NCBI GenBank assembly: GCA_948474755.1
Contig: CAOLHI010000651.1
Coordinates: 868,001 to 932,000, forward strand
DNA: 64,000 nucleotides
Reading direction: 5' to 3'
Origin: Ctenosaura bakeri
Taxonomy: Eukaryota > Chordata > Lepidosauria > Squamata > Iguanidae
The translations under genes and the position numbers were made by a program. Below the pieces are notes generated by a model. It made no database searches, had not been told where the DNA came from, and worked only from the letters and a program-made list of their open reading frames with translations. How positions within the stretch are numbered: position 1 is the stretch's first letter; each line of letters opens with the position of its first letter. Positions 10,263 to 21,657 of this stretch are shown here, in pieces.

Positions 10263-11963
10263 AACTTGAAAGCCGCTTTGAGCCCAGAAGCTGAAACCCA
10301 GTTGTTGATCCAATTAGAGGAGAGCCATTTACTCAATAGAACCAACATCAATCTTGATTTTACAAAGTTTACATTGATTCAATGGGTCTACTCTCATTCG
10401 GGCTTATCACTGGATTTAGGCCAAGAGTCTGCCACCTGCCGAATCTGTGGGTCTTACTGTTAAGCGTATAATGTCCAACTGTCCTGATTTGGTAGGGACA
10501 GTTCCAATTAATCTCTGTCGTTCTCCCCCTTTTCAACTGCTTTTCAAATATCCCAATTTCTTTCTCCTGCTCTCTCTTTCTACCTTGGTTCTCAAGTTAA
10601 CTGAGCTGCTGCAAACTGAGTTCAAAGTGCAACAGTAGTTTGCAATCAACTAACTTAGCAGAGGGGAGTTGAGAGGAGAGGACAAAATTGTGCTGTTCCC
10701 AGTAGGCTTAGGCGAAAGGAAACTCCTTCGGCCTGTCCAATCTTGTGTGTTCTTCTTCTTTTATAACTTTTTCAATCTTGACCACATTCTGATGTTGTTT
10801 GACCACACACATCCTGGTTTGCATATACAAAATGCTGGAGGGTATGTTGAATAGCTTGTGCCATCAAGAAGTTTTCCCTAAACTGTAGTTAAAGTCTGCT
10901 ATCTTGTAATATGATTCTGTTGATTAAGTGGCTACCTGATGGAGCAACAGAGAACAAAAATATTGCTCCATCATCTGTGAGGCAGTCCTGCAAATATGTG
11001 AAGACTGCAATCATATTTGAGTCTGAATCCTTTCTTTTTCAGGTTAAATGTACCCAGATCCTTCAACCTTTCTTCAGAGGACTTGATTCCACACCTTTTG
11101 CCTTCTCTATTGCCTGCTTCTAAAATTCCACTTTTTGTTTTTTAAACAGCCTTCTGAGATAAGGGTGAGACCTTTTTCTGTAGTAGAGCCAGTGTCTCTC
11201 CTGTATCAATTTAGATGGCAAATGAGTGTTCCCTTGATGACGTGCTCTAAGTAAGAGAAAGTTCTTGTATGTAGAAAAACAGTGTGTTAGGGGTTCAGCT
11301 ATAACCTGTGCCTCTGACATCTAATTTTCTATGGACAGTAATTTTTCATCTTAGTTTATTCACTATGAAGCATCAAAATTTGCAGTCAGAAAAAGAGCAG
11401 TCCAGACATAGATTTCCTTTGCATCTGCAGCACTTTTAAATGGGTGAGCACAATTACTCTTGTGGAATGCTGAATGTTATAGGTTTTAAAAACATGCTCT
11501 CAATGCTATTGACCACAAGGTGGCAATGACCCATTTTAGCAGCCCACTGGGGAAAAAGAGGGAGCTGCTTATGAAACCATCTCTACTCCTGGCTTTGCAA
11601 ACAGGCCAGGAGATTTAAGTAGTGCTAAACTGACAGGAGCTGGAATAGAGACACATAGCTGCTCTTTTAGTATGCATGCCAAGTGGGTATTCCTCACAAA
11701 GACTCTTTGTAGGGATGATGATACTAGACTAATTGCCTTCTTGTGGATTTGTATTTCATACTCCCTCCACTCATAGTACCTTTGGTGGCAAGTAGACAGA
11801 GCCTGGAAAGTTTCTTTTAAGAAATGTGTATATGATGGCCACTGTCCTACATCATTCTTGTGTGGTGTAAATCTACACTCACTCTAGATGCATGGTGATT
11901 GTGCTATACTTCTGATGAATATCAATGTTGTGGAACAGATTGTGTTATCTGGTAACATGTATG
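10263..11963. other. Mostly unrecognised DNA
   Basis: Holds a fragment near 10360-10410 (TTCAATGGGTCTACTC) like the palindromic repeat at 17826, and otherwise nothing I can name. The minus-strand frame at 10091-10351 continues CR1-derived sequence into unique DNA. Confidence 0.4.
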
Positions 11964-11977
11964 CTTACTGTCCCATT
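11964..11977. repeat. Left TSD of L1 no. 1
   Basis: CTTACTGTCCCATT here recurs exactly at 17697-17710, bracketing the L1. A perfect 14-bp direct repeat at the two ends is the hallmark of target-primed reverse transcription. Confidence 0.9.
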
Positions 11978-12576
11978 TTTTTCCTGAAATAATCTACTTT
12001 TTAATTTTTTTATTAAATATAAAAGAAAAAGAACAAAACAAAACACCATGTGATTACCATAAAAGTGAAAAAGAAAACTTTACAACAAAAAAGCTTACAT
12101 TATTATTTCTTTCCAGATCCTTTATCATTATATACTTATTCCACATATTCTATATCATCTTGCTTATACATTTTTGTTGCATTCTTAACTCTTATCTTTT
12201 CAACTATATTTAACCTATTGCTGTTACTAAATAAGATCCTATTACTGAATATGCTAGTACTAACCCTAACCTTAAATGAAACCTTAAATGTAAGTCCTAA
12301 CACTAAGTGTAAACCCATCCCCTGAGCCAATTATCTTTCAGCTTACTCTACTTCCCAAAATCATAATTCTTCTTGTGGAGATGTGACACTTCCCTCTTTT
12401 ATTAGAACCTTTTCCACAAATATCTTCAATATTTCTTCAAAATCATTCCCTTTCATTATTCCTTTTTTGACTTTAATTCAACATGTTAGCTTATCATTAA
12501 TCACTATTTTCCATACTTCTTTATACTGATCCTTTATTTGAAAATCCTCTTGAATTTTTCATTTTCTTGATATAAT

Positions 12577-15500
12577 TCACTTTGTTGCAGTTAATAAATT
12601 TGTAATTAACTCCTTCATTGGCTGGGTACAATTAACTTTATCAAATATAGATAATAACGCTATACTCGGACATATTTGTAAATCAATTCCTGTTGTCTCT
12701 TTTATCTCTTTAAATACCAATTGCCAAAATTTCTGTACACCTTCACAATTCCACCAAATATGAATATATGTGCCAATCTCTTGGCAGCCTCTCCAACATA
12801 ACCTTGAGTAATTCTTATCTATATGGTTTAACCTTACTGGTGTTAGGTACCATCTCCAGACCAATTTATAATAGTTCACTTTTATCCTTATGGATAAATT
12901 TTTTAAATGATGCTGATTCCAAATCTTTCCCCATTCTTGAATATCTATTTTTTGTGCTAGTTGTTCCATATTTTTCCAAGATATTCATGCTCATTGTCAT
13001 ATATTGACAATATTTTATATACTTCACTTGTGGTACCCTTCAATATTTCATTTTCCTGCCTACCATCTCTTTACTTAATCATTTGTTCAAATCTGGTGTA
13101 TTATTATTTTTCCAATTCCTTGTCCACTGTTCTAACCAAACATAATGAAACCATGACATCTTAGTACCCTACAATCTCTCTTTTATTTTATCTTTATTCA
13201 TCATTAAATTCACCCAATCTTTTAACTTATATATCCTCTGCTTCTTTAATTCCTTCTCTAATTCATCTCTCAAATTCTTTGGACATTTTCCATCATCACT
13301 ACTGGGGTTAACGGTGAAATAGCCAGCATTAATTTTTCTTTATTTTTCTTCCAAATTTCTAACATATTCTTCAAAAAGGGGTTTTCTATTTTCTCTAACA
13401 AAAGTTCCAAAAAAAGAAAAAGAAAGATATTCTCTAATCCCCTTTCAATTTCTGTTGTTTCCATCTCTAACCATTCTAAATCCCCTTTTCCCAAGACTCA
13501 ATTGATTTGCATTATCATACCATTTTAAATTTGAGGGGCCCAATTCACCTTCTTTTGGTGGTTTGTACCAAAATTTCTTATTGATCTTCACTTTCTTATT
13601 CACACTACAAAAGTTATCCACTAGTATTTGCCAATTTTTCAATTCTATTTTTGATATTTTTTATTGGTGGCATCCTAAGTAAAAAACTAATCTTAGGTAA
13701 TATTTTCATTTTTACTAATGCAATTCTTCCAAACCATGATAACTTAATATTTTTATATTCCTCTAATTTCTGTTTCAATTCTTGTCTTAATTTGTTACAA
13801 TTTCTTTCCTCTAATCTTTGTAGATTTTTTTGTGAAATTTATTCCTAAATATTTGATTGTTTCCTTTAATTTAATATTTATTTTTCTTTCCTTTAGAAAA
13901 TCTTGCTCTTCCATCTTAGTGTAGTTAAACAACATTAATTCCCATTTAGCCTAATTTATTTGTAACCTTGTCATTTCCCCAAATTCTTTAAAATGTTCAT
14001 TTACTGTATCCATTTTCTTTATCAGATTGTTAATTGTTAATAAGGTATCATGAGCAAACAAACTTACTTTATTCTTTTCCTTAATCTCAATTCCTTCCAA
14101 ATTTTCATCATTTCTGATAACATTTGCCAAAATTTCAATAACAATTACAAATAAAATTGGAGCTAGAGGACAACCTTGTCTTGTACCTCTAGAATTTCTT
14201 CTGTTAATCCATTGTTCACCATTACTACTATTATATTATATGAATATAACTGGCTCTCCAAATTTTTCACCCAATCCCAATATTTTTAATGTTATTTTTA
14301 ATGCTGGCCATTCCACACAGTCAAAAGCCTTGTATATATCCAGTGCCATTATTCCTGCTTTTTGTTTGTTCCTCTCAATTATATTTATTTTATTCAATAC
14401 TCTACCAATTAAATTTGACATCTGTCTTTCCTGCACAAAACCACATTGATCCTTTTGCAAATATTTATAGATAAACTTATTCATCCTTTTTGCCATTCTT
14501 GCTGCCAGTATTTTAGCATTTTGATTTATTAATGATATAGGTCTGTATGATCCTGGATCTGTCAAAGCTTTATCTGGTTTCGGAATCAATATTATTAAAG
14601 ACTGTTCCCATGATGGTGGGATCCTATCTCCATTTATTATTTTATTATAATAATACTTTCAATTTAAGTATTAAGTTCTTTTTAAATGTTTTATAATATT
14701 CTGGTCCCAACCCATCCATTCCTGGTGATTTCTCTCCTTTTATATTACCTATAACAACTTCTGCTTCTTTTTCTGAAACCAGTTGTTCCATCAATCCTTT
14801 ATCCTCCTCCATTATTTTTATTTTCCAATTTTTTTCAATATATTTCTCAATATTATCCACTGACTTTTTCCTTGCTAAATATAATTCTTAACAATACTCT
14901 TCAAATATTTTTATTTTATCTTTCATTATCCTACATAACTTACCTGTTTTATCTTTAACTACCCAATCACATTTCTTACCTTTTTAGACTGTGCAGATCT
15001 GACTAACATTTTAGAATTCTTGTTACTATATTTAAAGAAATTCCTCCTCAAATATATCACATTCCTCTGAACCTCATCAATTTCTATTTGCTCCAATTCA
15101 TTTCTTTTTGCTTGTAATTTTATATAAATTTGTTTACTCCTATCTGTTATATATTCACTCTCTAATTTTTTAATCTCCATTTCTAATTTTAATTTTTTCT
15201 CTCCTTGTTGTTTTTTTAAAATTATGTGATCCCTTGATACAAATCCCTCTTGCCACCGCTTTCATAGTGTCCCATAATACCTCTTGAGAAACTTCCCTAT
15301 TATTAATATCCCAAATCTCTTGCCATTCCTTCTCCATCTTATTCACTATATCCTTGTATTTAAGTATTCTGGTGTTTAACCTCCATCTTTTCACTTCCCT
15401 GTAATCCTTCTTAAGTACAATTTCCGTATTTAGCAAAGCATGACCCATGACTTTTTTCACTCCTGTTTCTGTATTTAATAACCTCGGCACTATATTCTTT

Positions 15501-16188
15501 GAAACAAAAATAAAATCTATTCTAGAATAATTTTTATGTACCCATGAGTAATAAGCATACTTCTTTTCATCCCCATCTATCAGCCTCCAAACATCTTTTA
15601 ACTAATTTCTATTCATTACCTTATTCAAGGCTGTAATATTGTTCAATCTATCCCTTATTGTCGGGTCAGATTTATCTTTCCACTTGTCTATAACCATATT
15701 GAAATCTCCTGCTATAATTATCAGGTCTCCCTGTATATCCTCCAACTCCTTAAATATTTTTTCATAAAATTCTTTTTGTTTTTCATTTGGAGCATATACA
15801 TTAGCCAATACATACATTTCTCCCTCCGTTTCCCCTTGTATAACTACAAATCTACCTTATTCATCTTTTTAAACTCTTCATACATTGAAATTACATCTTC
15901 TAGATATTATAGTTGCTACTCTTCTTGCCTTGGAGTTACCAAATGCTTTTTCATAAGTAACAGCCCAATTCCATTTGAGTTCGTTTGTCCGTTTTTGTAT
16001 TTGATTGTTTCTTGTAAAAAAATTATACCCACTTTATCTTTTTTCAACAATGACTCTATTCTCTTCCTTTTTATCACAGACCCCAAACCTTTAACATTTA
16101 ATGTTGTTATTGTCGATTTATTAGCCGTATTACATATTTCCAAAGTCCTTCCACTGATCTTTTTAATTGGCTCTTTTGTGTAGTGCAC
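12577..16188 (-). pseudogene. L1 no. 1 ORF2 remnant (endonuclease-reverse transcriptase)
   Basis: ORF2p nicks DNA with its APE-like endonuclease and copies L1 RNA at the nick. Order of remains on the minus strand: endonuclease start (TTLNVKGLGSVIKRKRI, then IFLQETI) at about 15916-16150; the GDFN block (IIAGDFNMVID) near 15680-15710; a linker; RT motifs SPGMDGLGPEYYKTF (~14700), GSYRPISLIN (~14530), ALDIYKAFDCVEW (~14320) and GTRQGCPLAP (~14190). The catalytic loop reads FAHD at 14047-14058 where FADD is expected, so an active-site Asp is lost. The C-terminal cysteine region (CWRGCQ, then HIWWNCEG) lies at about 12740-12800. Many frameshifts; normal length ~1250 residues. Confidence 0.92.
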
Positions 16189-16521
16189 CCATTTCCTCCC
16201 TTTCCTTTCCCCCTCCTCCTCCCCTCTACCCTCCCCACCGCTTTACACTTCCCCATACCCACGTATACAATTCCCCCCCTTCCTTCCGCAAGATATCAAT
16301 TCCCAAACCTCGCTCATGGCTTTAACAAGCCCTCCAGGGGGCAGGGACAAGAGATAGCCATGTTCCCCAGCACAGAAGCAGGTTCCTCCTCCCACTTGTT
16401 TATTGTACATATCCTTTCTAATATCGCTTCCCCCACATTATTGTAATTATGATTATTTTTCTTTCCACATACATATATACATATATATTTCTTGTCAATA
16501 TTATTGTTCTTTTCATCCTCT
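16189..16521 (-). other. L1 no. 1 inter-ORF spacer, purine-rich
   Basis: Plus-strand 16190-16285 is almost pure pyrimidine, so the L1 sense strand has a G/A-rich tract between ORF1 and ORF2. The rest includes an ATA-rich stretch. The 5' breakpoint of L1 no. 2 also falls in a G run just before its ORF2. Confidence 0.7.
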
Positions 16522-17573
16522 CTATATATCCTTGGATCTTCCAGCTGCGCCAATCTCCATAGGTCCTCCAGCTGCAGTTGCGTTGTCATTTTCTTCTTGT
16601 TGCATCAATTTTAGAGCTTTCAGAAGCTCTATTCCCTGCTCAAGGGAATATATCCTGTGTTGTTTGCCTGCCCTCTGAAATTTCAAAAAGATAGGGTACC
16701 CCAAATGTATTTTATTCCAGCTCTCTGCAAAACTGCAGTACAGAGTTTCATTCCTCTTCTCCAATCAATTGTTTCCTGGCAAAGATCATGGAAGACTTCA
16801 ATTGTAGTATCATCATATTTCAATGGTCCTGAAAGTTTTCTAATTGCTTTCATCAAAATATCCTTTTTATTAAAACTTGTCACTCTCATGATTACATTTC
16901 TGGGGATCAGACCTCTTTTTATTGTTCTTGTTCTTTGAATATGTTCCACTTGCTGTTCATCCCAGGTAATCTGAGGAACAATGCTTTGTAATCATTTTAG
17001 GACTTCCTCTTTCAAACTTATCATAGTTGCATTTGGAATCTCAGGAAATCCACAAATATGAATGTTAGTCCTTCAGTTCCTATCCTGTAGATCAATAATT
17101 CACCATTCCTGCTGGTCCAGTCTCGCTGTATGTTCCAATATTGCCTTTTTTTGCAAGTTTTGCTTTTCTTGCAGGATATTAACTTTATTATTCAGTTTTT
17201 AAATTTCTTTTGTTATACCCTGCATGGATTCATTCATCTCCTTCATTATTTTAGTGGTTATTGTAGCTGTAAGGACTTCATTATTCTGACTTAAAGCCTG
17301 TAAGAATCATTTTTTCATATCTCCATTTTCTGCTCCATTCTCTTTCTCTTCCAGCTGTATGCCTGGAATTTTAGCTCTCACTGCCATTTCTGATGCTTTG
17401 ATGGGGCTAGATTTGCTTTTATTTTTCTTTTCTTCTTTTCTATTGTTGGGCATTAAAACATCAGCTGATGTTGCTCTGATTAATCGTTGATGACTCTTAT
17501 CTGCTGGGTGTTTCCAAGCCACTATAACAGGCTGTTTAGATTTTATTTTGTGAATCTTTTGTGCTTTGGACAT
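16522..17573 (-). pseudogene. L1 no. 1 ORF1 remnant (RNA-binding chaperone)
   Basis: L1 ORF1p is a trimeric nucleic-acid chaperone that coats L1 RNA in the cytoplasm. The frame opens with ATG at 17573. After a Lys-rich N-terminus and an acidic stretch comes a heptad-like segment (about 17290-17100, LNNKVNILQEKQNLQKK). The RRM core follows (NIHICGFPE near 17040-17065, then QVEHIQRTRTIKRG, about 16905-16945). The C-terminal domain is at about 16530-16800 (VLQRAGIKY, then LKFQRAGKQHRIYSLEQGI), ending at the stop at 16522. Internal stops near 17306, 17200 and 17100 and a frameshift near 16690 kill it. Length of the span, ~350 codons, matches vertebrate ORF1. Confidence 0.9.
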
Positions 17574-17696
17574 CAGCCAACTTGCTGAGCTGCAAATTGG
17601 TGTCCTCTTTCCATTCTGAAGGGATTCTTTAGCTTTTTATTTATTGGCTTGTAGGAGATTCGGTTCCAGCCTCTTACGCCATCTTTGTGGCTCCCC
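17574..17696 (-). promoter_or_regulatory. L1 no. 1 5' UTR with YY1-like motif
   Basis: The first ~25 bp of the sense strand contain AAAGATGGCG, the reverse of CGCCATCTTT at about 17677-17686. This is a YY1-type site, known in human L1 to set the transcription start. Only ~120 bp separate it from the ORF1 ATG, short for an L1 5' UTR. Activity is inferred only. Confidence 0.6.
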
Positions 17697-17710
17697 CTTA
17701 CTGTCCCATT
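17697..17710. repeat. Right TSD of L1 no. 1
   Basis: CTTACTGTCCCATT, identical to 11964-11977. Confidence 0.9.
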
Positions 17711-17825
17711 GTGCAGTGGAGGAATGCACAATGGATCTCTGTGCCATCCCATTGAATAAAGTGATGACACAAACAAAGAGTTATAGATTACTCCTCTCCA
17801 AAAATACAACATGGCTGATAATATC

Positions 17826-17940
17826 TTGATTACTCCTCACTAGAGTAGACCCATTGAATCAGTTGCTGAATACTGAGTTGACATGTAGGTATTTCAATGT
17901 GTCGACTCCTCTTGGGGCTAACTATAGAATGTAGGCCCAT
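17826..17940. mobile_element. Short palindromic MITE (TTAGTCCCAACTAG type), copy 1
   Basis: CTCCTCACTAGAGTAGACCC, then CATTGAATC and, inverted, TTTCAATGTGTCGACTCCTC and GGGGCTAACTATAG. Approximate self-complementarity over ~110 bp. Copies at 19797 and 49984. Confidence 0.55.
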
Positions 17941-18339
17941 TTAAAATGGTTGCACCTTGTGGAGCACGACTAAATACGTCTGTCATCCAATGATCAAAAA
18001 AGTACAGCTGCATGCATAGGAGATTTTCTGACAAGATTTCAGCCAATGACATGCCAAAGACACCTATAACCAAAAAGTGGGAAGGTGATGCTCTGGGTCC
18101 TATTTATGGATGGCTTCAGCATGCCACTATAGTAATTCTCCTTAAAAATAACTTAAAAATAACTCTCCTTAAAAATAACTTTCCAACTTTTTGCATGGGT
18201 CTCAGTTGACAGGAACCTCCTGTCTCCAATAAGAGCCCTACAAAATGATAAAGGAATAGAACAGTCCCATTGACTTGATTGGTGGAGGAGGTCAAATGTG
18301 AGTTCTGCATCTCACAGCAGATAGCAGAAATTGGCAGGA

Positions 18340-18410
18340 CCTGAATTCAATGAAACATAGGAGCTAGCTTAAATCAAACCATTGGTCCATCTAACTAAAA
18401 GTAAACAAAA
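18340..18410 (+). repeat. Reptile interspersed repeat fragment
   Basis: ACATAGGAGCTAGCTTAAAT, then CAAACCATTGGTCCATCTAA, match the ACATAGGAAGCTGCCTTATAC...CCATTGGTCCATCTAG block of a very common squamate repeat. Its parent class is not clear to me. Confidence 0.5.
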
Positions 18411-18463
18411 TTTGGCTACCAACTGGTATCTAAAAGTAAACAAAATTTGGCTACCAGTACTGT
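18397..18463. repeat. Recent ~34-bp tandem duplication
   Basis: CTAAAAGTAAACAAAATTTG followed by GCTACCA occurs twice in direct repeat without mismatch, separated by ACTGGTAT. This indicates a local slippage or duplication event. Confidence 0.85.
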
Positions 18464-18659
18464 AGAACACTAAAATCGAGACTCAAAATATGCCAATGAA
18501 CACCACTAAGACTCTGGAGGTCTCTCTAAAAGAAACAATACAATAGATGGCTAATGTACTTAATGCCCTCTTATGCATATCCCCTGACTAACCACTCAAC
18601 CCTGGGGGATATTCCATTTAACAATAGGCCACCACACAGGCCAACTTAACATATGCAAA

Positions 18660-18830
18660 TTGGTTCCTCCCACCCAGGGACAACATAAGTATATATACTC
18701 TGTCTCACTTCCACGCCATCTGTATCTCCTCTGAAGATACAGAAGCGGGTGAAATGTCAGGAGAAAATACTAATAGAATATGGCCTCAAAGCCCAGAAAA
18801 CTCACAACAACCTAAAGTAATAATTGTTTG
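18660..18830 (+). repeat. High-copy squamate repeat 3' end (possibly Penelope-like)
   Basis: CTCCTCTGAAGATACAGAAG, then CGGGTGAAATGTCAGGAG, ATATGGCCTCAAAGCCCAG and ACTCACAACAACC. This is the widespread TCTGAAGATGCCAGCCACAG...GCGAAACGTCAGGA...CCCACAACAACC motif. I associate it tentatively with Penelope-like retroelements. Confidence 0.5.
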
Positions 18831-19265
18831 TTTTTCAAAAACAGCTTTTCTTCAACTGGTTGTCCTTTTCTTTCCTTGTTTTTTGGAGCTACTCTGGTTA
18901 ACTGTCTGTTTTTAAAACCTATAGCCTGCAAGATTCTGCATAGAGACTTGGTGCTTTGGAGAGCTTTTCCCCAGACTGGTAAGCCCAATGCCCAACTCTC
19001 ATCATAGTATCACACACATATTTTCCATCTGATGAAGGGTCCTTACAAAGAGAGGACCAAGACAGGAGAGGCAGCAGCAGCACTACCATTTCTCATCACA
19101 GTTGTAGTATTGCAAAAGTGACATCAAAGTCCAATGAGTTGTGATCACTGCTAACCTTATAAACAAGAAACAGAGCAAAGGTGCTTTGAAGAAAATGTGC
19201 CAAGTGAAAATTGTTGCTCAATAGTGAGTCTACAAAAATAATTGTCTACACTGATCATCCTAGTA
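18831..19265. other. No recognised feature
   Basis: AT-rich DNA with T-rich tracts; no element ends or coding signal seen. Confidence 0.4.
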
Positions 19266-19269
19266 TGAG

Positions 19270-19400
19270 TGGAGAATATTTGGTACTCCAGATGCTTTAG
19301 ACCAGCGCCCAGAGATCTCAACCAACATGAGCAGCGATAAGAAATTATGGGTGGTGGTTACGCTCCAAAATATCTGGATGGCCAACAGTTCTCCACCCCT
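19270..19400. repeat. GGACTACA-type palindromic repeat
   Basis: GTACTCCAGATGCTTTAGACC near the left and GCTCCAAAATATCTGGATGG near the right are the diverged complementary ends of the family described at 3294. Confidence 0.45.
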
Positions 19401-19796
19401 CCCTTGTGTCCCATGATCCACCCAGTGAGGGAGTTCCTCATGCCATCATTGCAAGATGAGATACTCTCCCTTGTTCAGACTATGGACTGTCAATCCTACC
19501 CAATTTTTGATGCTTCTTTGCTGCTTGAAATGGCAATGATGGTCACTGTGTATGGCTTATTGCTGTGATATAGTGTTGTACCTACTACTGGAATGTGAGA
19601 GACAATGTTCCTGGGTGACCAGCCAATGGACATCTCTTTCCATTGTCTGTCCACTATTTGCAGACAAGATGTCAGTGGCTGCACTTGGGGGACAGCAGCA
19701 TTTGTATCTCTTGTTTTTGGGCCCTTGCACACTAACTTATATCCCTAGTTGAACACATGTTTACCTGCTACTCACTGAACATGTTAGAAATAATAG

Positions 19797-19915
19797 TCTG
19801 AATTCTTAGCCCCAACTAATAGACCTGCGGAATCAACTGTTAAATGATGAGTTAACACTAGGTAAATCCCAATGATACACTGGGTTTCCTCTGATGGGGA
19901 CTAATAGTAAGAGTC
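19797..19915. mobile_element. Short palindromic MITE (TTAGTCCCAACTAG type), copy 2
   Basis: CTTAGCCCCAACTAATAGACC on the left pairs with GATGGGGACTAATAG on the right. The inner AACTGTTAAATGATGAGTTAAC portion is itself nearly palindromic. Confidence 0.55.
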
Positions 19916-20195
19916 AGGACAATATTGGAAATAAGGTGGAGGTATAAACATACTGGAGGCAGAAACAATTGTTGGTAGTTTTTTTGTTTTTTGTTTTGTT
20001 TTTGTAGGTATATCAGCTTGGCTCCATTGCATATTTCATTTTATTTAGAAACTTGAACAATAGACTCCTTAGAAGAGGACTGTGCTGTCTGGGTTTTGAT
20101 TGTTCAACAAATGTATTATATTGTGGTGATAATTTGATTAGGTCCAGTTGTTCTTGCTGAGAACTGGCTCATTGCTTCAATAGAACAACTGTTAC

Positions 20196-20242
<47 letters not shown>
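20196..20242. repeat. (CTAT)n microsatellite
   Basis: Eleven to twelve perfect CTAT units. One of three AGAT-class tracts in the window (others at 56594 and 61346). Confidence 0.95.
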
Positions 20243-20955
20243 CAAAACCTTTAAATGAAGAGAGATTTTTCCACAAACTGTTTTGATTAATGTAATACCT
20301 GGTTTCATAGAAAGTGTGGACGATAATGGTGGACATTCTAAGCTGGCCGTAATGAAACAAGTGCCACAGAAAGAAGCTTGGGGAGCATTTTGGTTTCTTG
20401 AATGCAGATCGTTATAGTTTGGTACTTTGGAGAGTTGGAGTTTTGGAACTAATATTCCTGAAGATAACTATTACATAATATCTGCTTTTCTCTCTGCCTC
20501 TCTCTGTCAGAGTCTGGAAAGGTTTCCTTTTGGACTACGGTTCCCAGAATCCCCATACCAGCTTGAACACTGGGACTTTAAAAAACGTATTTACATCTTA
20601 ATGGTTGGAACAAGCTCAGATAAGAAAACAGTTCTCCAGTCTTCCAGACTGTCAAGTAAAAAACAAACATGAGGCTTTGGCTAGTGTCTTTGACTTCACC
20701 AATATCCTTTCTCTTTCTAAAACTCTGAAGAAATTTTGCATCTTATTTTAAAATTGGTTTCTACTTCTTTGGAACTGTAGGCATTGAGCACAGCTGAAGA
20801 TCAATCTATATGTATATATGCTACTTTAAAATGTTAAAGTATCAGCATGAGAAGAGCAGCTAGCCAGAGAGATGATCAAGGGCAAGAACCTGCTGTCTGC
20901 TGGCTAGTGATAGTTGGTGGCTTCCGTGTCACTGGGTTGGTTAACCCAATTCAAA
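20243..20955. other. Mostly unrecognised DNA
   Basis: Contains TTTTGGACTACGGTTCCCAG at about 20526, a fragment of the GGACTACA-type repeat. The 81-codon plus frame at 20427-20672 spans that repeat and has no other motif. Confidence 0.4.
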
Positions 20956-20997
20956 GGACCTTTCTGCACTACCCTGTTATAGTGCTATTGTTCCACT

Positions 20998-20999
<2 letters not shown>

Positions 21000-21030
<31 letters not shown>
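21000..21030. repeat. (ATC)n tract at LINE tail
   Basis: Ten perfect ATC units. On the LINE sense (minus) strand they read (GAT)n directly after AGAAATAAA. Confidence 0.95.
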
Positions 21031-21240
21031 TTTATTTCTATCCTGCCTCTCCCCATGGATCGAGGCGAACAACAATAATATATTAATTACATTAAAAAAC
21101 ATTAAAAAACATACCCAATCCTTCCCACTCACCAACCCACCTAAAACCAACCCCCTAAAACACACAACAATTAACAATTAACAACAATCAACGGACTATT
21201 TAAAGAACAGCAAGACAGTTGGCGGGAGGCGGTGGAAGTA

Positions 21241-21657
21241 CTAGCCTGGGAAGGCCTGTTGGAACAGATCAGTCTTGACTGCTTTTTTAAAGCAGTCAAG
21301 ACTGGTAATGTGCCGGGTCTCCTCTGGCAGGCCATTCCATAACTTGGGAGCGATAGAAGAGAAGTTGCTCTGGGTAACCGCAGCCAACCTAGTTCTGACG
21401 GGTTGCAGTAAGTTCTTCCCAGAGGACCTTCGTGTGTGGGGCGGATTATATGGGAGAAGGCGATCCCGCAGGTAGTCTGGCCCCAAGCCATAAAGGGCTT
21501 TAAAGATAAGAACCAACACCTTGTACTGTGCCTGGAAACTAATAGGCAGCCAATGTAAAGACTTCAGAATTGGTGTTATGTGGTCAGTTTTACGCCTACC
21601 AGTGACCAACCTGGCTGCCATATTCTGAACTAATTGAAGTTTCCGGACTAAGCACAT
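21241..21657 (-). pseudogene. L2-like LINE ORF2, C-terminal fragment
   Basis: A 138-codon open minus frame contains the region after the reverse transcriptase that is shared by L2-type LINEs. Motifs are LQLVQNMAARLVTG, HITPILKSLHWLPI, FKALYGLGPDYLRDRL, RSSGKNLLQPVRTR, APKLWNGLPEE and FKKAVKTDLFQQAF. The endonuclease and catalytic RT core are missing through 5' truncation, so it cannot move by itself. The stretch is free of stops over its length, suggesting a moderately recent insertion. A near-identical copy lies at 63362-63670. Shadow frames on the other strand were ignored. Confidence 0.85.

Larger units (their letters stand above)
11978..17696 (-). mobile_element. Full-length L1 LINE (L1 no. 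1), decayed
   Basis: A 5.7-kb minus-strand L1 with a 14-bp TSD on both sides. Its 5' end reads GGGGAGCC, then AAAGATGGCG, like the GGGGGAGGAGCCAAGATGGC start of mammalian L1 promoters, which holds a YY1 site. After ~120 bp of 5' UTR come ORF1 (RNA-binding chaperone), a purine-rich spacer, ORF2 (endonuclease and reverse transcriptase) and a ~0.5-kb 3' UTR with AATAAA close to the A-rich tail (read from about 12015 down). Both ORFs carry multiple stops and frameshifts, so the copy is fossil, yet it was never truncated. Protein motifs differ clearly from L1 no. 2, so it belongs to another L1 lineage. Confidence 0.93.

Noticed and set aside
15776..16183. 135-codon plus frame opposite L1 ORF2
   Set aside because: Antisense shadow of the L1 no. 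1 endonuclease region, rich in Phe, Ser and Ile as expected for the complement of A-rich coding DNA.
20847..21177. Frames with poly-His (plus) and poly-Asp (minus)
   Set aside because: Translations of the (ATC)n tail of the L2-like LINE.
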